A DNA stretch of 64,000 bases from JAPLKB01 sp964532465 (lineage in GTDB: Bacteria > Desulfobacterota > Syntrophorhabdia > Syntrophorhabdales > Syntrophorhabdaceae), in NCBI GenBank assembly GCA_964532465.1, contig CAZHHX010000009.1, positions 38,777 through 102,776 on the forward strand, read 5' to 3'. Shown here piece by piece: positions 17,737-26,020 of this stretch. The notes under the pieces were generated by a model, which made no database searches, had not been told where the DNA came from, and saw nothing but the letters and a program-made list of their open reading frames with translations. Both the position numbers and the translations under genes were made by a program. Each line of letters opens with the position of its first letter. The first letter of the stretch is position 1.

Positions 17737-18567
17737 ATGCAACGAAACTCAATCTTTTCTTTAATATTAATTTCTTTGCTGCTCGAATGGTCACTGCCTG
17801 CGCCGCTCTTTCCGCAGGCGGCTTTTTCGACCTCAAAAAAATCGGTTGAGCGAAACTTCAACAAAGCTGCAGTAGCTGAAGGAATGAAACTGTCGCCCGA
17901 AGCAATAGACTCTCTCAGGAAATATGACTTGCGTTTGATCCAAGACACTGAACTGGCAGCAGCTAAATCCGAGGTGAGCCCCGAACTTACAGAAGGATTT
18001 ACCAAAGCGGTCATTTCTCATTTGAACCAACAAAAAACCGTAAAGAAGTCGGACATGGACACCGCGATGGTACAGGCTAAAACAGACGAAATACACAAAA
18101 TGCTTCCCCAGGAGATCAATAACAAAGCTCTGAATTCCGGCATTACCCTGACTGCAGAGGCACAGGAACTTATTAAAACGGATATGGAAGTACAGACGAA
18201 ACGTATGGCCGTGTCAGGATTATCTCAACAGGAAATACAGAAGAGGAATGAGGATTATCTGGCAGCGGTCCTCGCCAAAGCCCCAAAAGCTAATGTAGGT
18301 GGCGAGGAGTACCACGTTATGAAAAATGCCATCTTCTGCAGACTAGTGAAGCTGAGTATCAATACTACGCCCCATGATGCTGAAGTTATGGTTTCAGGTA
18401 TCAGCATAGGAAAAACACCGATTAGAGAAAAGTCATTCGAACCAAAAAAAGAATATGTTTTCGTCTTTACCAAACAGGGATATAAGGACTCTACCCAGAA
18501 GTACTTCGTTGAAGGTTATCCAGAGAAGCAGCAGCTTGATGAAATACTGCTCAAAGCCGACAAATAA
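17737..18567 (+). CDS. Secreted protein with C-terminal PEGA domain
   Basis: 276 residues from the ATG at 17737, chosen because AAGGGGG precedes it and a signal peptide (about 1-25) begins there. The middle is helical and charged. The C-terminal 75 residues match the PEGA pattern: KLSINTTPHDAEVMVSG, ISIGKTPIREK, then FTKQGYKDS. PEGA domains are beta-rich modules often found on exported or surface proteins. Function unknown. It lies 22 nt after the four-TM gene, so it is probably in the same transcript. Confidence 0.8.
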   Translation: MQRNSIFSLILISLLLEWSLPAPLFPQAAFSTSKKSVERNFNKAAVAEGMKLSPEAIDSLRKYDLRLIQDTELAAAKSEVSPELTEGFTKAVISHLNQQKTVKKSDMDTAMVQAKTDEIHKMLPQEINNKALNSGITLTAEAQELIKTDMEVQTKRMAVSGLSQQEIQKRNEDYLAAVLAKAPKANVGGEEYHVMKNAIFCRLVKLSINTTPHDAEVMVSGISIGKTPIREKSFEPKKEYVFVFTKQGYKDSTQKYFVEGYPEKQQLDEILLKADK

Positions 18568-18643
18568 CCTGTCAGGCTCAGGCGTATTTTCAGACATGGA
18601 AATGGGGATTTTCTCGAAATGTTGACATTTAACGAATCCAGCC

Positions 18644-18671
18644 GATGGTTTTGGTGGATATCAAAACCATC
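18644..18671 (+). repeat. Hairpin between PEGA gene and lipoprotein gene
   Basis: GATGGTTTTG (18644-18653) pairs perfectly with CAAAACCATC (18662-18671) around an 8-nt loop, 32 nt before the lipoprotein ATG. No T run follows. It could be a processing or attenuation site in the five-gene locus. Confidence 0.6.
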
Positions 18672-18703
18672 TCACCACAAAACAAATAGAAAGGAGCGAA
18701 ATA

Positions 18704-19501
18704 ATGACTAAACTATTGACTGCATTAGTAATACTGAGCCTTGCCGTGTTGTCCGGCTGCACATCTGTCGGTGTAATTCAACCTGTAGCTGTGCAGAACT
18801 CACGTAATGCGGATGCTCTGCTTCAGAACCTGCAGATTTTTTTTCAGGGCGATGAGACACTCTTTACAGCTGTTATGCAAACCCAATTAATCGATGATTA
18901 CAAAGAAATAATTAGAAATATTCAGACAAATGATAAACCAAAAGCAAGTGGTACAGATTTATTCACCGGATATTCCCAATATTACAAGAATGAATCAGAC
19001 GTATTAAAAAAAATGATCGAGGGTCTTACACCGGAATCGACTGAGATTGAGAAATCACGGTATTATCGCGAGAGACCACTAACCGCGGAAGTGGCTTTTG
19101 GTGGCATGCTGTCCGGTCTAGCTGCATCAAAATGGTTGGCATTCAATGCTATTTATAATGAAAGAATCACATCAGAAGATAAATTCACCCTTTATATAAA
19201 ACAATTCAGAGAATTGTCTGTACTTGCCAAAAAGGAACAAGCAGTCAACGATTTGCTTAAAGCCTATAGAGATCGTAAAACAATAATACTTCAACAGAGC
19301 ACAAACGCGAAAAACATAGCTGACCAGTTAGTTTCAGCAGCTAACACAACGTATGATGCTGACAAATTTTTGAGAGGCATAGCAGAAAACAACGAACTTC
19401 TGGCAGGAATAGGAGAGTATGTCCTTAAGTCGACTAATAATCCGGAGAGAAAGAAGGCGGCAGAAGAACTTCTCAAAACTATTAAAGAGGGAAAGAAATA
19501 A
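18704..19501 (+). CDS. Predicted lipoprotein of unknown function
   Basis: 265 residues. The N-terminus is a lipoprotein signal with lipobox LSGC (Cys19). The rest is largely alpha-helical, with long charged helices, for example in the LLKAYRDRKTIILQQSTNAK region, and an alanine/glycine-rich patch FGGMLSGLAASKW. No family recognised. AAAGGAGCG precedes the ATG. Third gene of the five-gene envelope locus. Confidence 0.78.
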   Translation: MTKLLTALVILSLAVLSGCTSVGVIQPVAVQNSRNADALLQNLQIFFQGDETLFTAVMQTQLIDDYKEIIRNIQTNDKPKASGTDLFTGYSQYYKNESDVLKKMIEGLTPESTEIEKSRYYRERPLTAEVAFGGMLSGLAASKWLAFNAIYNERITSEDKFTLYIKQFRELSVLAKKEQAVNDLLKAYRDRKTIILQQSTNAKNIADQLVSAANTTYDADKFLRGIAENNELLAGIGEYVLKSTNNPERKKAAEELLKTIKEGKK

Positions 19502-19554
19502 TGCAGACTCTAATGTAACATTTTCAACCCAAACATCAAAAAGGAGGTAAAAAA

Positions 19555-19917
19555 ATGGCTATACCAATTAGCGATGCCGAATTAAAAAACCTTTTAAATG
19601 CAATCCCTGTTGAGCAAAAACCCATTTTTGAGAATGTGCTCTCGACGATTGCTTTACAGGCAGAAGTGATTGACGATTTGCTGTGGAAGCTTGAAATTGA
19701 ATACGGATCAGATGCGATGAAGAAAAAGGTCATGGGTCCCGTGCTAACACGGCTCGCAGCCAAACTCGACAATCCTGTTGTGCAGGGACCAACGCTGGAA
19801 GAAATATCGGGCGCCATTAACGAAATGCATAAAACAATAGAAAGCGCTGCTGAAGCGCAAAATATCTTTCAGGCGTTACTTGGCTTTGCACTCAAGATAG
19901 CCCCCCTTGCATTGTAA
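19555..19917 (+). CDS. Small soluble helical protein
   Basis: 120 residues with no signal peptide. N-terminal ISDAELKNLLNAIPVEQKP, then amphipathic helices and a hydrophobic C-terminus (LLGFALKIAPLAL). Function not recognised. A strong AAGGAGG lies before the ATG, 53 nt after the lipoprotein gene. Likely cytoplasmic or membrane-peripheral partner of the next, two-TM protein. Confidence 0.7.
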   Translation: MAIPISDAELKNLLNAIPVEQKPIFENVLSTIALQAEVIDDLLWKLEIEYGSDAMKKKVMGPVLTRLAAKLDNPVVQGPTLEEISGAINEMHKTIESAAEAQNIFQALLGFALKIAPLAL

Positions 19918-19974
19918 GACTTTAAGCAACGATAGAATATGCTGCTTTGCAACTAAATAAAAGGAGGTACTGAT

Positions 19975-20340
19975 ATGGATAAACAAATCCGATCCGCAGA
20001 GTTTCTTGTTACAAAGGCTCTCGCAAGTCCAGATATTCTCCAGGGTTTAAAGACAAGTACCGAAGAAACATTGAAAAACCTTGGTGCCGAAGTGGTCAAG
20101 GAACTGCCCAGGATGCTTCCGCCGCCGGACACAAAAACAAATAATGCAATCTGGCTGATTGTTGTTATTGCTTTTGCATTGGTTATGGTCGGTGCGGCCT
20201 ATGTGCTTTTTGCCGGGGTTACAAGTAAACTCGAAGCAGGCGCTGCCTATGCTACGAAAAGCGATACCATCCTGACGGTGTTTACCACCGTTGTCGCCTT
20301 TCTTGCCGGTTTGTTGTCACCCAGTCCGGTACAGAGATAG
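19975..20340 (+). CDS. Small two-TM membrane protein
   Basis: 121 residues. A soluble helical N-terminal half ends in a proline-rich turn (RMLPPPDTK). TM segments lie at about 59-80 and 98-114, with a short loop between. No family recognised. AAGGAGG precedes the ATG. Last gene of the five-gene locus; B element copy 2 begins 163 nt later. Confidence 0.7.
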   Translation: MDKQIRSAEFLVTKALASPDILQGLKTSTEETLKNLGAEVVKELPRMLPPPDTKTNNAIWLIVVIAFALVMVGAAYVLFAGVTSKLEAGAAYATKSDTILTVFTTVVAFLAGLLSPSPVQR

Positions 20341-20503
20341 ACGCCAGAGTTATTATTTTCACTATTGATATCAAGGAACAGGGTATTGTCAAAAATTGTA
20401 TGAAAAACCAATGCATAGAGTGAGCATTAACAGGCATTTACAAGGAGAAACCATAGGAAGGGGGTGCGAAGTATGGGAAATGAAGAAGTCATTCTTTATT
20501 TCC

Positions 20504-20724
20504 GCCGGATTCACATCAGTAAATAATGGCAGATGGGAATCCGGCTTGAGTGGGCTGCGGCATTTTAGGGAAGGTTTCATTGCGAGTGGGCATTATCGAG
20601 CAACATTTTTACAGATATGGATGGGCTGTGAGCTTTGCAGGCTGGAGACGTACTGAACGTACGTTGGAAGATCGCAAGGCGAAGCAGACCGCCGCAGATT
20701 AAAAATTCTCAAATGCCGCAGCCC
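20504..20724 (+). repeat. B element copy 2, upstream of the DUF6765-like gene
   Basis: Hairpin I (20504-20545, GCCGGATTC...GAATCCGGC). Stem II GGGCTGCGGCATTT (20552-20565) pairs perfectly with AAATGCCGCAGCCC (20711-20724). The core hairpin is ACGTAC-TGAAC-GTACGT. An extra GGTTTCATTGCGAG segment sits inside, as in copy 4. The 3' end of stem II is 89 nt from the ATG at 20814. The sequence upstream (about 20381-20490) also resembles that before copies 3 and 5. Apart from this, the 473-nt gap holds no gene. Confidence 0.9.
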
Positions 20725-20813
20725 GAACAGGAGAACAAAGACAAACTGCTCAAGAATAAGAGCAACGAAAAGAAACTTTTGATATTACCGTTTAAAATAA
20801 GAGGAGGTACAAA

Positions 20814-21803
20814 ATGGACAAAGAGTTTCACTACAACATTACCGGCATTATAGCCAGACGGGCCGGGTTCACTGAAGATGAGGCTTCGATCATTGCTCAT
20901 GCCTCCCAGCTTGTTGACGATAATGATGCCTTACGCACCATTCATGACGAGAAAACCGACACGGATTATGAAGTCTACATCAGTCAAACAATGGACATCC
21001 TTAAACCCAAACGGGAACTGATGCGGATCTATCCTATTTTTCATTTTCTTCCCGGCAACCCGATGGCAGAATCAGCCCGGCGGTCTGACGGCAAAATGCA
21101 TATTTTGACAACAACTCCAGGCAGTGATCTGGCCCGTAAAATTATGGAAGCCGCCCGACAGGACAGTTCCCCCTACAGGCTGCATCGTTTGGGCGTGGCT
21201 GCCCATGCTTTTGTCGACACCTGGGCGCATCAAAATTTCGTGGGATGGCACGACGGAATCAATGGTGAAGTTATGAACCCGCTTCCCAATATCGGACATG
21301 CCGATTTCATGCATCATCCTGACTGGGTTGGTCATCGATGGAATGACAGCCGGGTCATAAACAGTGAAGTAAATAACAACCACCGTTTCCTTGATGCTGC
21401 CAAAAACCTTTTTGAAGAATTTTGTCTCTGCACAAAAAACAATAGCAACGGCATATGGCCTGTTCTGCAAAAGGACTTACAGGATGCTATGGGTCAGGTA
21501 TTCAGCGGTGAAAAACTACAGGGTTCGGAGCCCAGGCTTGAAGCATACGACAGACTGTTCAAATTGCCCGTATATGAGCCTCAGACATGGTTCGACAACG
21601 CTGTTACAACTGATGTGCGGGGCCTTCCTGACAATTTTATGCCGTCTTTAACTATTTTCAAAGATCATTATGAATGGAAGAATAACTGGCAGAGCTCAAA
21701 CTGGTATCTTTTTCAGGAGGCAGTGAAGGCTCACCAGGCTTTTTGCATGGATGAACTTAAACCGTTGTTCATGCAAATGAATGTAAACCTGAGCGAACAT
21801 TAA
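20814..21803 (+). CDS. DUF6765-like His-rich protein
   Basis: 329 residues, soluble. The N-terminus (EFHYNITGIIARRAGF, then IIAHASQLVDDND) and the HRLGVAAHAFVDTWAHQNF block resemble the uncharacterised DUF6765 family. The many His and Asp residues in helices (H, D and W in the AHAFVDTWAHQ region, then GHADFMHHPDWVGHRW) are reminiscent of metal sites in zinc-dependent phospholipase C-like folds; that link is inference. GAGGAGG lies before the ATG. B element copy 2 lies 89 nt upstream and A element copy 3 starts 17 nt after the stop. Confidence 0.75.
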   Translation: MDKEFHYNITGIIARRAGFTEDEASIIAHASQLVDDNDALRTIHDEKTDTDYEVYISQTMDILKPKRELMRIYPIFHFLPGNPMAESARRSDGKMHILTTTPGSDLARKIMEAARQDSSPYRLHRLGVAAHAFVDTWAHQNFVGWHDGINGEVMNPLPNIGHADFMHHPDWVGHRWNDSRVINSEVNNNHRFLDAAKNLFEEFCLCTKNNSNGIWPVLQKDLQDAMGQVFSGEKLQGSEPRLEAYDRLFKLPVYEPQTWFDNAVTTDVRGLPDNFMPSLTIFKDHYEWKNNWQSSNWYLFQEAVKAHQAFCMDELKPLFMQMNVNLSEH

Positions 21804-21820
21804 AAAACAGTTTATGGCGG

Positions 21821-21994
21821 ATAAATATTACAGACACTGTGTTTATAATATTTGCTCCAAATGTTGGAGCAAAAAGGTAAATATCTGTAAAGCCAATACA
21901 GGCTTTGGTTTGAACAATTAAATAAATTTTTATTCAATGTGAATAAAAACATGGAAACTTCCTGATAAATGTTTATTATAGAGTACAGGAATGC
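21821..21994 (+). repeat. A element copy 3, after the DUF6765-like gene
   Basis: Contains TTGCTCCAA-ATG-TTGGAGCAA (21852-21872), a perfect 9-bp stem with a 3-nt loop; an AAGCCAATACAGGCTTTGG hairpin; and TTTTTATTCA-ATG-TGAATAAAAA (21927-21949), a perfect 10-bp stem. Homologous to copies 1 and 2. It begins 17 nt after the stop codon, so it would lie in the 3' end of that transcript. Confidence 0.8.
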
Positions 21995-22114
21995 AAAAAA
22001 GAAGGTTTCAAACCGGCTGGTTTCTTCTCAATGAAAAGTTGAGATAAGAATAAAGACAAAAATCAGAATAAGGTCTATAATAAAAGACAGGGAAAAACCG
22101 ATAGAGGCAAAAGC

Positions 22115-22181
22115 AGCAACAAGCTTAAGCCGGAGGCAACACTTTTTTGTTGCCGATTGCCTGCGGCTTAAGCTTGTTGCT
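22115..22181. repeat. Large hairpin between A element copy 3 and B element copy 3
   Basis: A 25-nt arm at 22115-22139 pairs with 22157-22181 at 24 of 25 positions (one mismatch), with a 17-nt loop. It includes AAGCTTAAGCCG on one arm. An A run, not a T run, follows on the plus strand, so it is not a standard terminator. Confidence 0.7.
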
Positions 22182-22311
22182 GAAAAAAAACTGACCACAA
22201 CTACCCCGGTATTGTCAAAATATAAATGAAAAGCAGGTACGCAAAATGAGTATTAACAGATGTTTACAAAGAGAAAACATGGGGGGAGAAGGAAGTATGG
22301 GAAAAGATCCC

Positions 22312-22497
22312 GCCGGATTTATATCAGCGAATAAAGCCAGATATGAATCCGGCTTGAGTGGGCTGCGGCATTTGAGAATTTTTACAGATGTGGATGGGCT
22401 GTGAGCTTTGCAGGCCGTAATCGTACTGAATGTACGATGGAGGATCGCAAGGCGAAGCAGAGCGCCGCAGATTAAACATTCTCAAATGCCGCAGCCC
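22312..22497 (+). repeat. B element copy 3, upstream of the racemase-like gene
   Basis: Hairpin I (22312-22353) pairs GCCGGATTTATATC with GATATGAATCCGGC, one T-G wobble. Stem II (22360-22379 with 22478-22497) is a perfect 20 bp. The core hairpin is ATCGTAC-TGAAT-GTACGAT. It ends 92 nt before the ATG at 22590. About 100 nt upstream and 60 nt downstream are nearly identical to the flanks of copy 5 at 38.4-38.8 kb. Confidence 0.9.
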
Positions 22498-22589
22498 GAC
22501 CAGGAGAACAAAGATAAACTGTTCAAGAATTAAGAGCAAAGGGAAAGAAGCTATTGACCAATACCAACTGCAAGGAGAGGATGCAAGAC

Positions 22590-23285
22590 ATGAAGACAGT
22601 AGGAATTATTGGGGGGATCGGACCGGAGTCAACTGTTGAATACTATCGGTTGATAATCCAATTGTATCGGCAGCAAAAACCCGATGGAAGCTATCCCCGG
22701 ATAATCATCAATAGTATCAATATGAAAAAAATGCTGGATCTTATAGGAGCGAACAATCCGGCCCATGTCACTGACTATCTCCTGGAGGAAATCAGGAATT
22801 TGGCCCGCGCCGGAGCCGATTTCGGCCTTTTAGCCTCCAATACGCCCCATGTTGTATTTGATGCGCTTCTTCCGCAATCACCGATACCGTTGATCAGTAT
22901 TGTCGACGTAACCTGTGAGGCCGCTAAAAAGCTGGAGCTGAAGCGTGTAGGACTTTTCGGCACCCGTTTCACAATGCAGGGACGATTCTATTCCGATATG
23001 TTTGACAAGGCCGGTATTGCCATAATTCTTCCGGTTCCTGAAGAGCAAACATATATTCACGACAGATACATGAATGAATTAGTGAAGGGGATTTTCCTGC
23101 CTGAGACGCGAGAGGGATTATTATCAATAGCGGGTCGATTGAAAATCGAGGAAAAAATAGACGGACTCATACTGGGCGGCACGGAACTGCCGCTAATCAT
23201 GCGAGACACCGGAGATCAGGGCATCCCTTTTCTGGATACGACAAAGTTGCATGTTGAGTCTGTGGTTTCACAGCTCTTGACATAG
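22590..23285 (+). CDS. Asp/Glu racemase family protein lacking both catalytic cysteines
   Basis: 231 residues of the aspartate/glutamate racemase fold: N-terminal VGIIGGIGPESTVEYYR, later VGLFGTRFTMQGRFYSDMF and HDRYMNELVKGIF. The two active-site cysteines of the family (in CNT and GCTE motifs) are replaced: ASNTPH has Ala82 at the first position and GGTEL has Gly197 at the second. Racemase activity by the two-cysteine mechanism is therefore unlikely; a different reaction or a binding role is inferred. The ATG at 22590 has AAGGAGAGG 9 nt upstream. B element copy 3 precedes it; a MATE transporter follows 42 nt later. Confidence 0.82.
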   Translation: MKTVGIIGGIGPESTVEYYRLIIQLYRQQKPDGSYPRIIINSINMKKMLDLIGANNPAHVTDYLLEEIRNLARAGADFGLLASNTPHVVFDALLPQSPIPLISIVDVTCEAAKKLELKRVGLFGTRFTMQGRFYSDMFDKAGIAIILPVPEEQTYIHDRYMNELVKGIFLPETREGLLSIAGRLKIEEKIDGLILGGTELPLIMRDTGDQGIPFLDTTKLHVESVVSQLLT

Positions 23286-23327
23286 AGCCGCAATAATATA
23301 ACAGCCAAACCATGCAAGGATAAGTAT

Positions 23328-24722
23328 TTGACTCAATTACCGAAATCCGGAAAAGATTTAACAACAGGCAGCATCCCCAGACATCTTCTGATTTTTTCAA
23401 TTCCCATGCTCATCGGCAATCTGGCGCGAACAAGCTACCACATAATAAATATCATATGGGTCGGTCATCTGGTAGGAAAAGACGCTGTTGGAGCAATTGG
23501 CGTCAGTTTTCCCATTATTTTCACACTTATAGGAATTTTTCTCGGCATGTCTATGGCAACAACGATACTGATTGCTCAGTATTACGGGGCAAAAAAGTAC
23601 GACATGGTTGAAAAGGTGGTAAACAATTCATTTTTGCTTTTACTGATAATAGGGGGATTTTTTACAATTATAGGCATATTTTCAAGCGATTTTCTTCTGA
23701 GACTTATGGAAACGCCGCCGGAGAATTTTGCCATGGCCTCAAGCTACCTTAAATTAAATCTGGCCGGTTTTATCCTTCTTTATATGGATTTTCTCATACA
23801 TTCCATTCTGAGAGGTATAGGCAATACAATGATCCCCCTGGTATTTTCATGCATAAGTATGGGAATGAACGCAATTATTGATCCATTTTTCATCGGAGGA
23901 TTCGGTCCTTTCCCCTTGAATGGTCTTAACGGAGCCGCCTATGCCACATTACTATCTGAAGCTGTATCATTAGCAATAAGCATTATTTACCTCAACAAAA
24001 AAGATAAAATGATAGCCTTCAATCCGAGAAAACTTATCTTCGACAAGCACATAACATCTCTGATTTTTAAAATAGGTCTTCCGTCAGTAGCCCAGCAGTC
24101 CCTTGTTTCCCTCAGCATAATGTTCATAACAACTTTTGTTAACGGCTTCGGCAGCGCGGCCACAAACGCCTTCGGCGCTGTCGGGCGGATAGATATGTTT
24201 GTTTTCCTGCCTGCAATGTCCATGGGTATGGCGGTTTCCACGCTGACAGGACAAAACCTCGGCGCCGATAAACCGGAAAGAATAAAAGAAATTTTTAAGT
24301 GGGGAAATATAATGACCTCATTTATCACTATTTTTATATCGCTTATTGTGGTTCTTCTCTCCAGACCGATACTCATCATCTTCGGTCTCGGTAATGACGC
24401 AGACGTTATGAACATAGGCATTTCCTATATGCGCATCGTAGGCTCCTGTTATGTATTTTTTTCAATAATGTCCATATCAAGCGGTGTTATTAACGGCGCG
24501 GGGCATACGATCATAACGATGTTCTTTACTTTTCTGTCCTTGTGGGCAATAAGGGTGCCCTTAGCATGGCTTTTATCAAAGACATATCTCGGCCTCACCG
24601 GGATATGGATTGCCATGTCGCTGAGCTTTTTCATAACAATGATAATCAGTCTTATTTATTATTATTCGGGAAGGTGGAAAAAAACTGTAACAGGAAAGAC
24701 TTCTGTTAAAGTATTATTATAG
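23328..24722 (+). CDS. MATE family multidrug/toxin efflux transporter
   Basis: 464 residues with about 12 predicted TM segments in two homologous halves. The N-terminus (TGSIPRHLLIFSIPMLIGNL) and the repeated P(x)...GxxNTM-like segments (SILRGIGNTMIPL; SSGVINGAGHTIIT) are typical of MATE exporters, which expel cations or metabolites using a sodium or proton gradient. The start is a TTG with AGGA 7 nt upstream; the nearby ATG at 23312 is out of frame. It is likely cotranscribed with the racemase-like gene. Confidence 0.9.
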   Translation: MTQLPKSGKDLTTGSIPRHLLIFSIPMLIGNLARTSYHIINIIWVGHLVGKDAVGAIGVSFPIIFTLIGIFLGMSMATTILIAQYYGAKKYDMVEKVVNNSFLLLLIIGGFFTIIGIFSSDFLLRLMETPPENFAMASSYLKLNLAGFILLYMDFLIHSILRGIGNTMIPLVFSCISMGMNAIIDPFFIGGFGPFPLNGLNGAAYATLLSEAVSLAISIIYLNKKDKMIAFNPRKLIFDKHITSLIFKIGLPSVAQQSLVSLSIMFITTFVNGFGSAATNAFGAVGRIDMFVFLPAMSMGMAVSTLTGQNLGADKPERIKEIFKWGNIMTSFITIFISLIVVLLSRPILIIFGLGNDADVMNIGISYMRIVGSCYVFFSIMSISSGVINGAGHTIITMFFTFLSLWAIRVPLAWLLSKTYLGLTGIWIAMSLSFFITMIISLIYYYSGRWKKTVTGKTSVKVLL

Positions 24723-24887
24723 AGAGATTATAGGGATGAGGTTTGCTGGCATTGTAGTATATTCATTTGAAAGATTTGCAGCGTTATGAAAAGCTGGTTC
24801 ACAGAATGAATATATACAAGCAAAGATAAAAACATAGGGAAGAAGATAAAAGAAATAAAAATGGATAAATTTACCCCATTTTTTATT

Positions 24888-25127
24888 CCGGATTCACATA
24901 ATAGTATATGTGAATCCGGGTTGTGTGGTCAGCAGCATATCGGAGGAGGTTTCATTGCGAGTGGCATTATTGAGCAACATTTTGCAGATGTGGATGGGCT
25001 GCGAGATTTGCAGGCCGCAGACGTACTGAATGTACGTCGGAGGATCGCAAGGCGAAGCAGACCGCCGCAGATCAAAATTTTTACTCGGCTATGCTCGTAA
25101 TGAAACCTTACCGATATGCTGCTGACC
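24888..25127 (+). repeat. B element copy 4, upstream of the hydrolase gene
   Basis: Hairpin I is 24888-24900 with 24907-24919 (perfect 13 bp). Stem II is GGTCAGCAGCATATCGG (24927-24943) with 25111-25127 (perfect 17 bp). A second layer pairs GGTTTCATTGCGAG (24948-24961) with CTCGTAATGAAACC (25094-25107). The core hairpin is GACGTAC-TGAAT-GTACGTC. It ends 91 nt before the ATG at 25219. The remaining 165 nt after the MATE gene show nothing else. Confidence 0.9.
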
Positions 25128-25218
25128 GACCAAGAGAAAAGAGCTAAAAACGCTCAAAAAACGAAACGATATGATTAAATCTTTTACAAAACCAATAATC
25201 TACTGAGGAGACAGCGTC

Positions 25219-26010
25219 ATGATAGATTTTAAAAAAGGCACGGAGCAGATGGATCACCCGGAAATTCTTTACCGGCTGTTTTTCCCGCGAAAGGAATCTG
25301 TGGAAGGTTTCGGGCTGCCCAATGTGGTGAGCCCTCTTTTTGAGGTGGCTGAAGGCATTTCTATAGGCTGCCGGTTTTACCCGGTTCACAAAGACAGCCC
25401 CAATATTTTATATTTTCACGGCAACGGCGAGACCTGCACTGACTATGATTATGTGTCTCCGCTTTACGCGCAACGGGGGCTGAACCTCTTTGTGGCTGAT
25501 TACCGCGGATATGGATACAGCGGAGGCAGTCCTACATGCAGCAGCATGATTCATGACGCCCATCCGACATTTCATGGTTTTACGGCCCTGCTTCATGACC
25601 ACGGCTACACCGGCGATCTTTTTGTTATGGGACGATCCCTGGGAAGCGCGCCTGCCATTGAAGTGGCTTATCACTACCATGAAAAACTGAAAGGTTTGAT
25701 TGTGGAAAGCGGTTTTGCCTCCGGTGAAAAGCAATTCAGGAGGCTGGGCGCCCTTCATCTGATCAAAGAAGGTGAAGATCCCATAGGCTTCGGGAATGAC
25801 CTGAAGATAAAGGAAGTAACCATACCCACTCTGATTATCCACGGAGAAGAGGATGAGATTATCCCCTGTTCCGAAGGCAGGGCTCTGTACGGGTTATCCG
25901 GGGCTTCGGAAAAGTTCTCTCTCTTTGTTCCCGGAGCAGGCCATAATGACTTGATGATGCTGGCCGAAGATGAATATATGTCTGCTGTTGAGAAATTTGC
26001 CAGGGGATAA
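25219..26010 (+). CDS. Alpha/beta hydrolase
   Basis: 263 residues. Oxyanion region HGNGET, then DYRGYGYSGG, nucleophile elbow GRSLGS (Ser at about 140), acid in HGEEDEIIP (Asp at about 212) and catalytic His in GAGHND (about 241). It resembles cytoplasmic serine hydrolases of the BEM46/FAM108-like kind; the substrate is unknown. TGAGGAG precedes the ATG. It is the first of four same-strand genes (methyltransferase, ChbG-like, glycosyltransferase) and lies behind B element copy 4. Confidence 0.85.
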   Translation: MIDFKKGTEQMDHPEILYRLFFPRKESVEGFGLPNVVSPLFEVAEGISIGCRFYPVHKDSPNILYFHGNGETCTDYDYVSPLYAQRGLNLFVADYRGYGYSGGSPTCSSMIHDAHPTFHGFTALLHDHGYTGDLFVMGRSLGSAPAIEVAYHYHEKLKGLIVESGFASGEKQFRRLGALHLIKEGEDPIGFGNDLKIKEVTIPTLIIHGEEDEIIPCSEGRALYGLSGASEKFSLFVPGAGHNDLMMLAEDEYMSAVEKFARG

Positions 26011-26020
26011 AACCGGTAAA

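Noticed and set aside
16146..20340. Interpretation of the whole 16-20 kb block as an integron cassette array
   Set aside because: Only one attC-like site was found; the later genes have operon-like spacing and no attC-like palindromes after each stop.
20396..20656. 86-codon ORF through B element copy 2 (and similar ORFs at 38426-38626 and 24861-25100)
   Set aside because: Copies 2 and 5 share a similar peptide, but indels break the frame in copies 1, 3 and 4 while RNA/DNA pairing is kept, so conservation is structural rather than coding.
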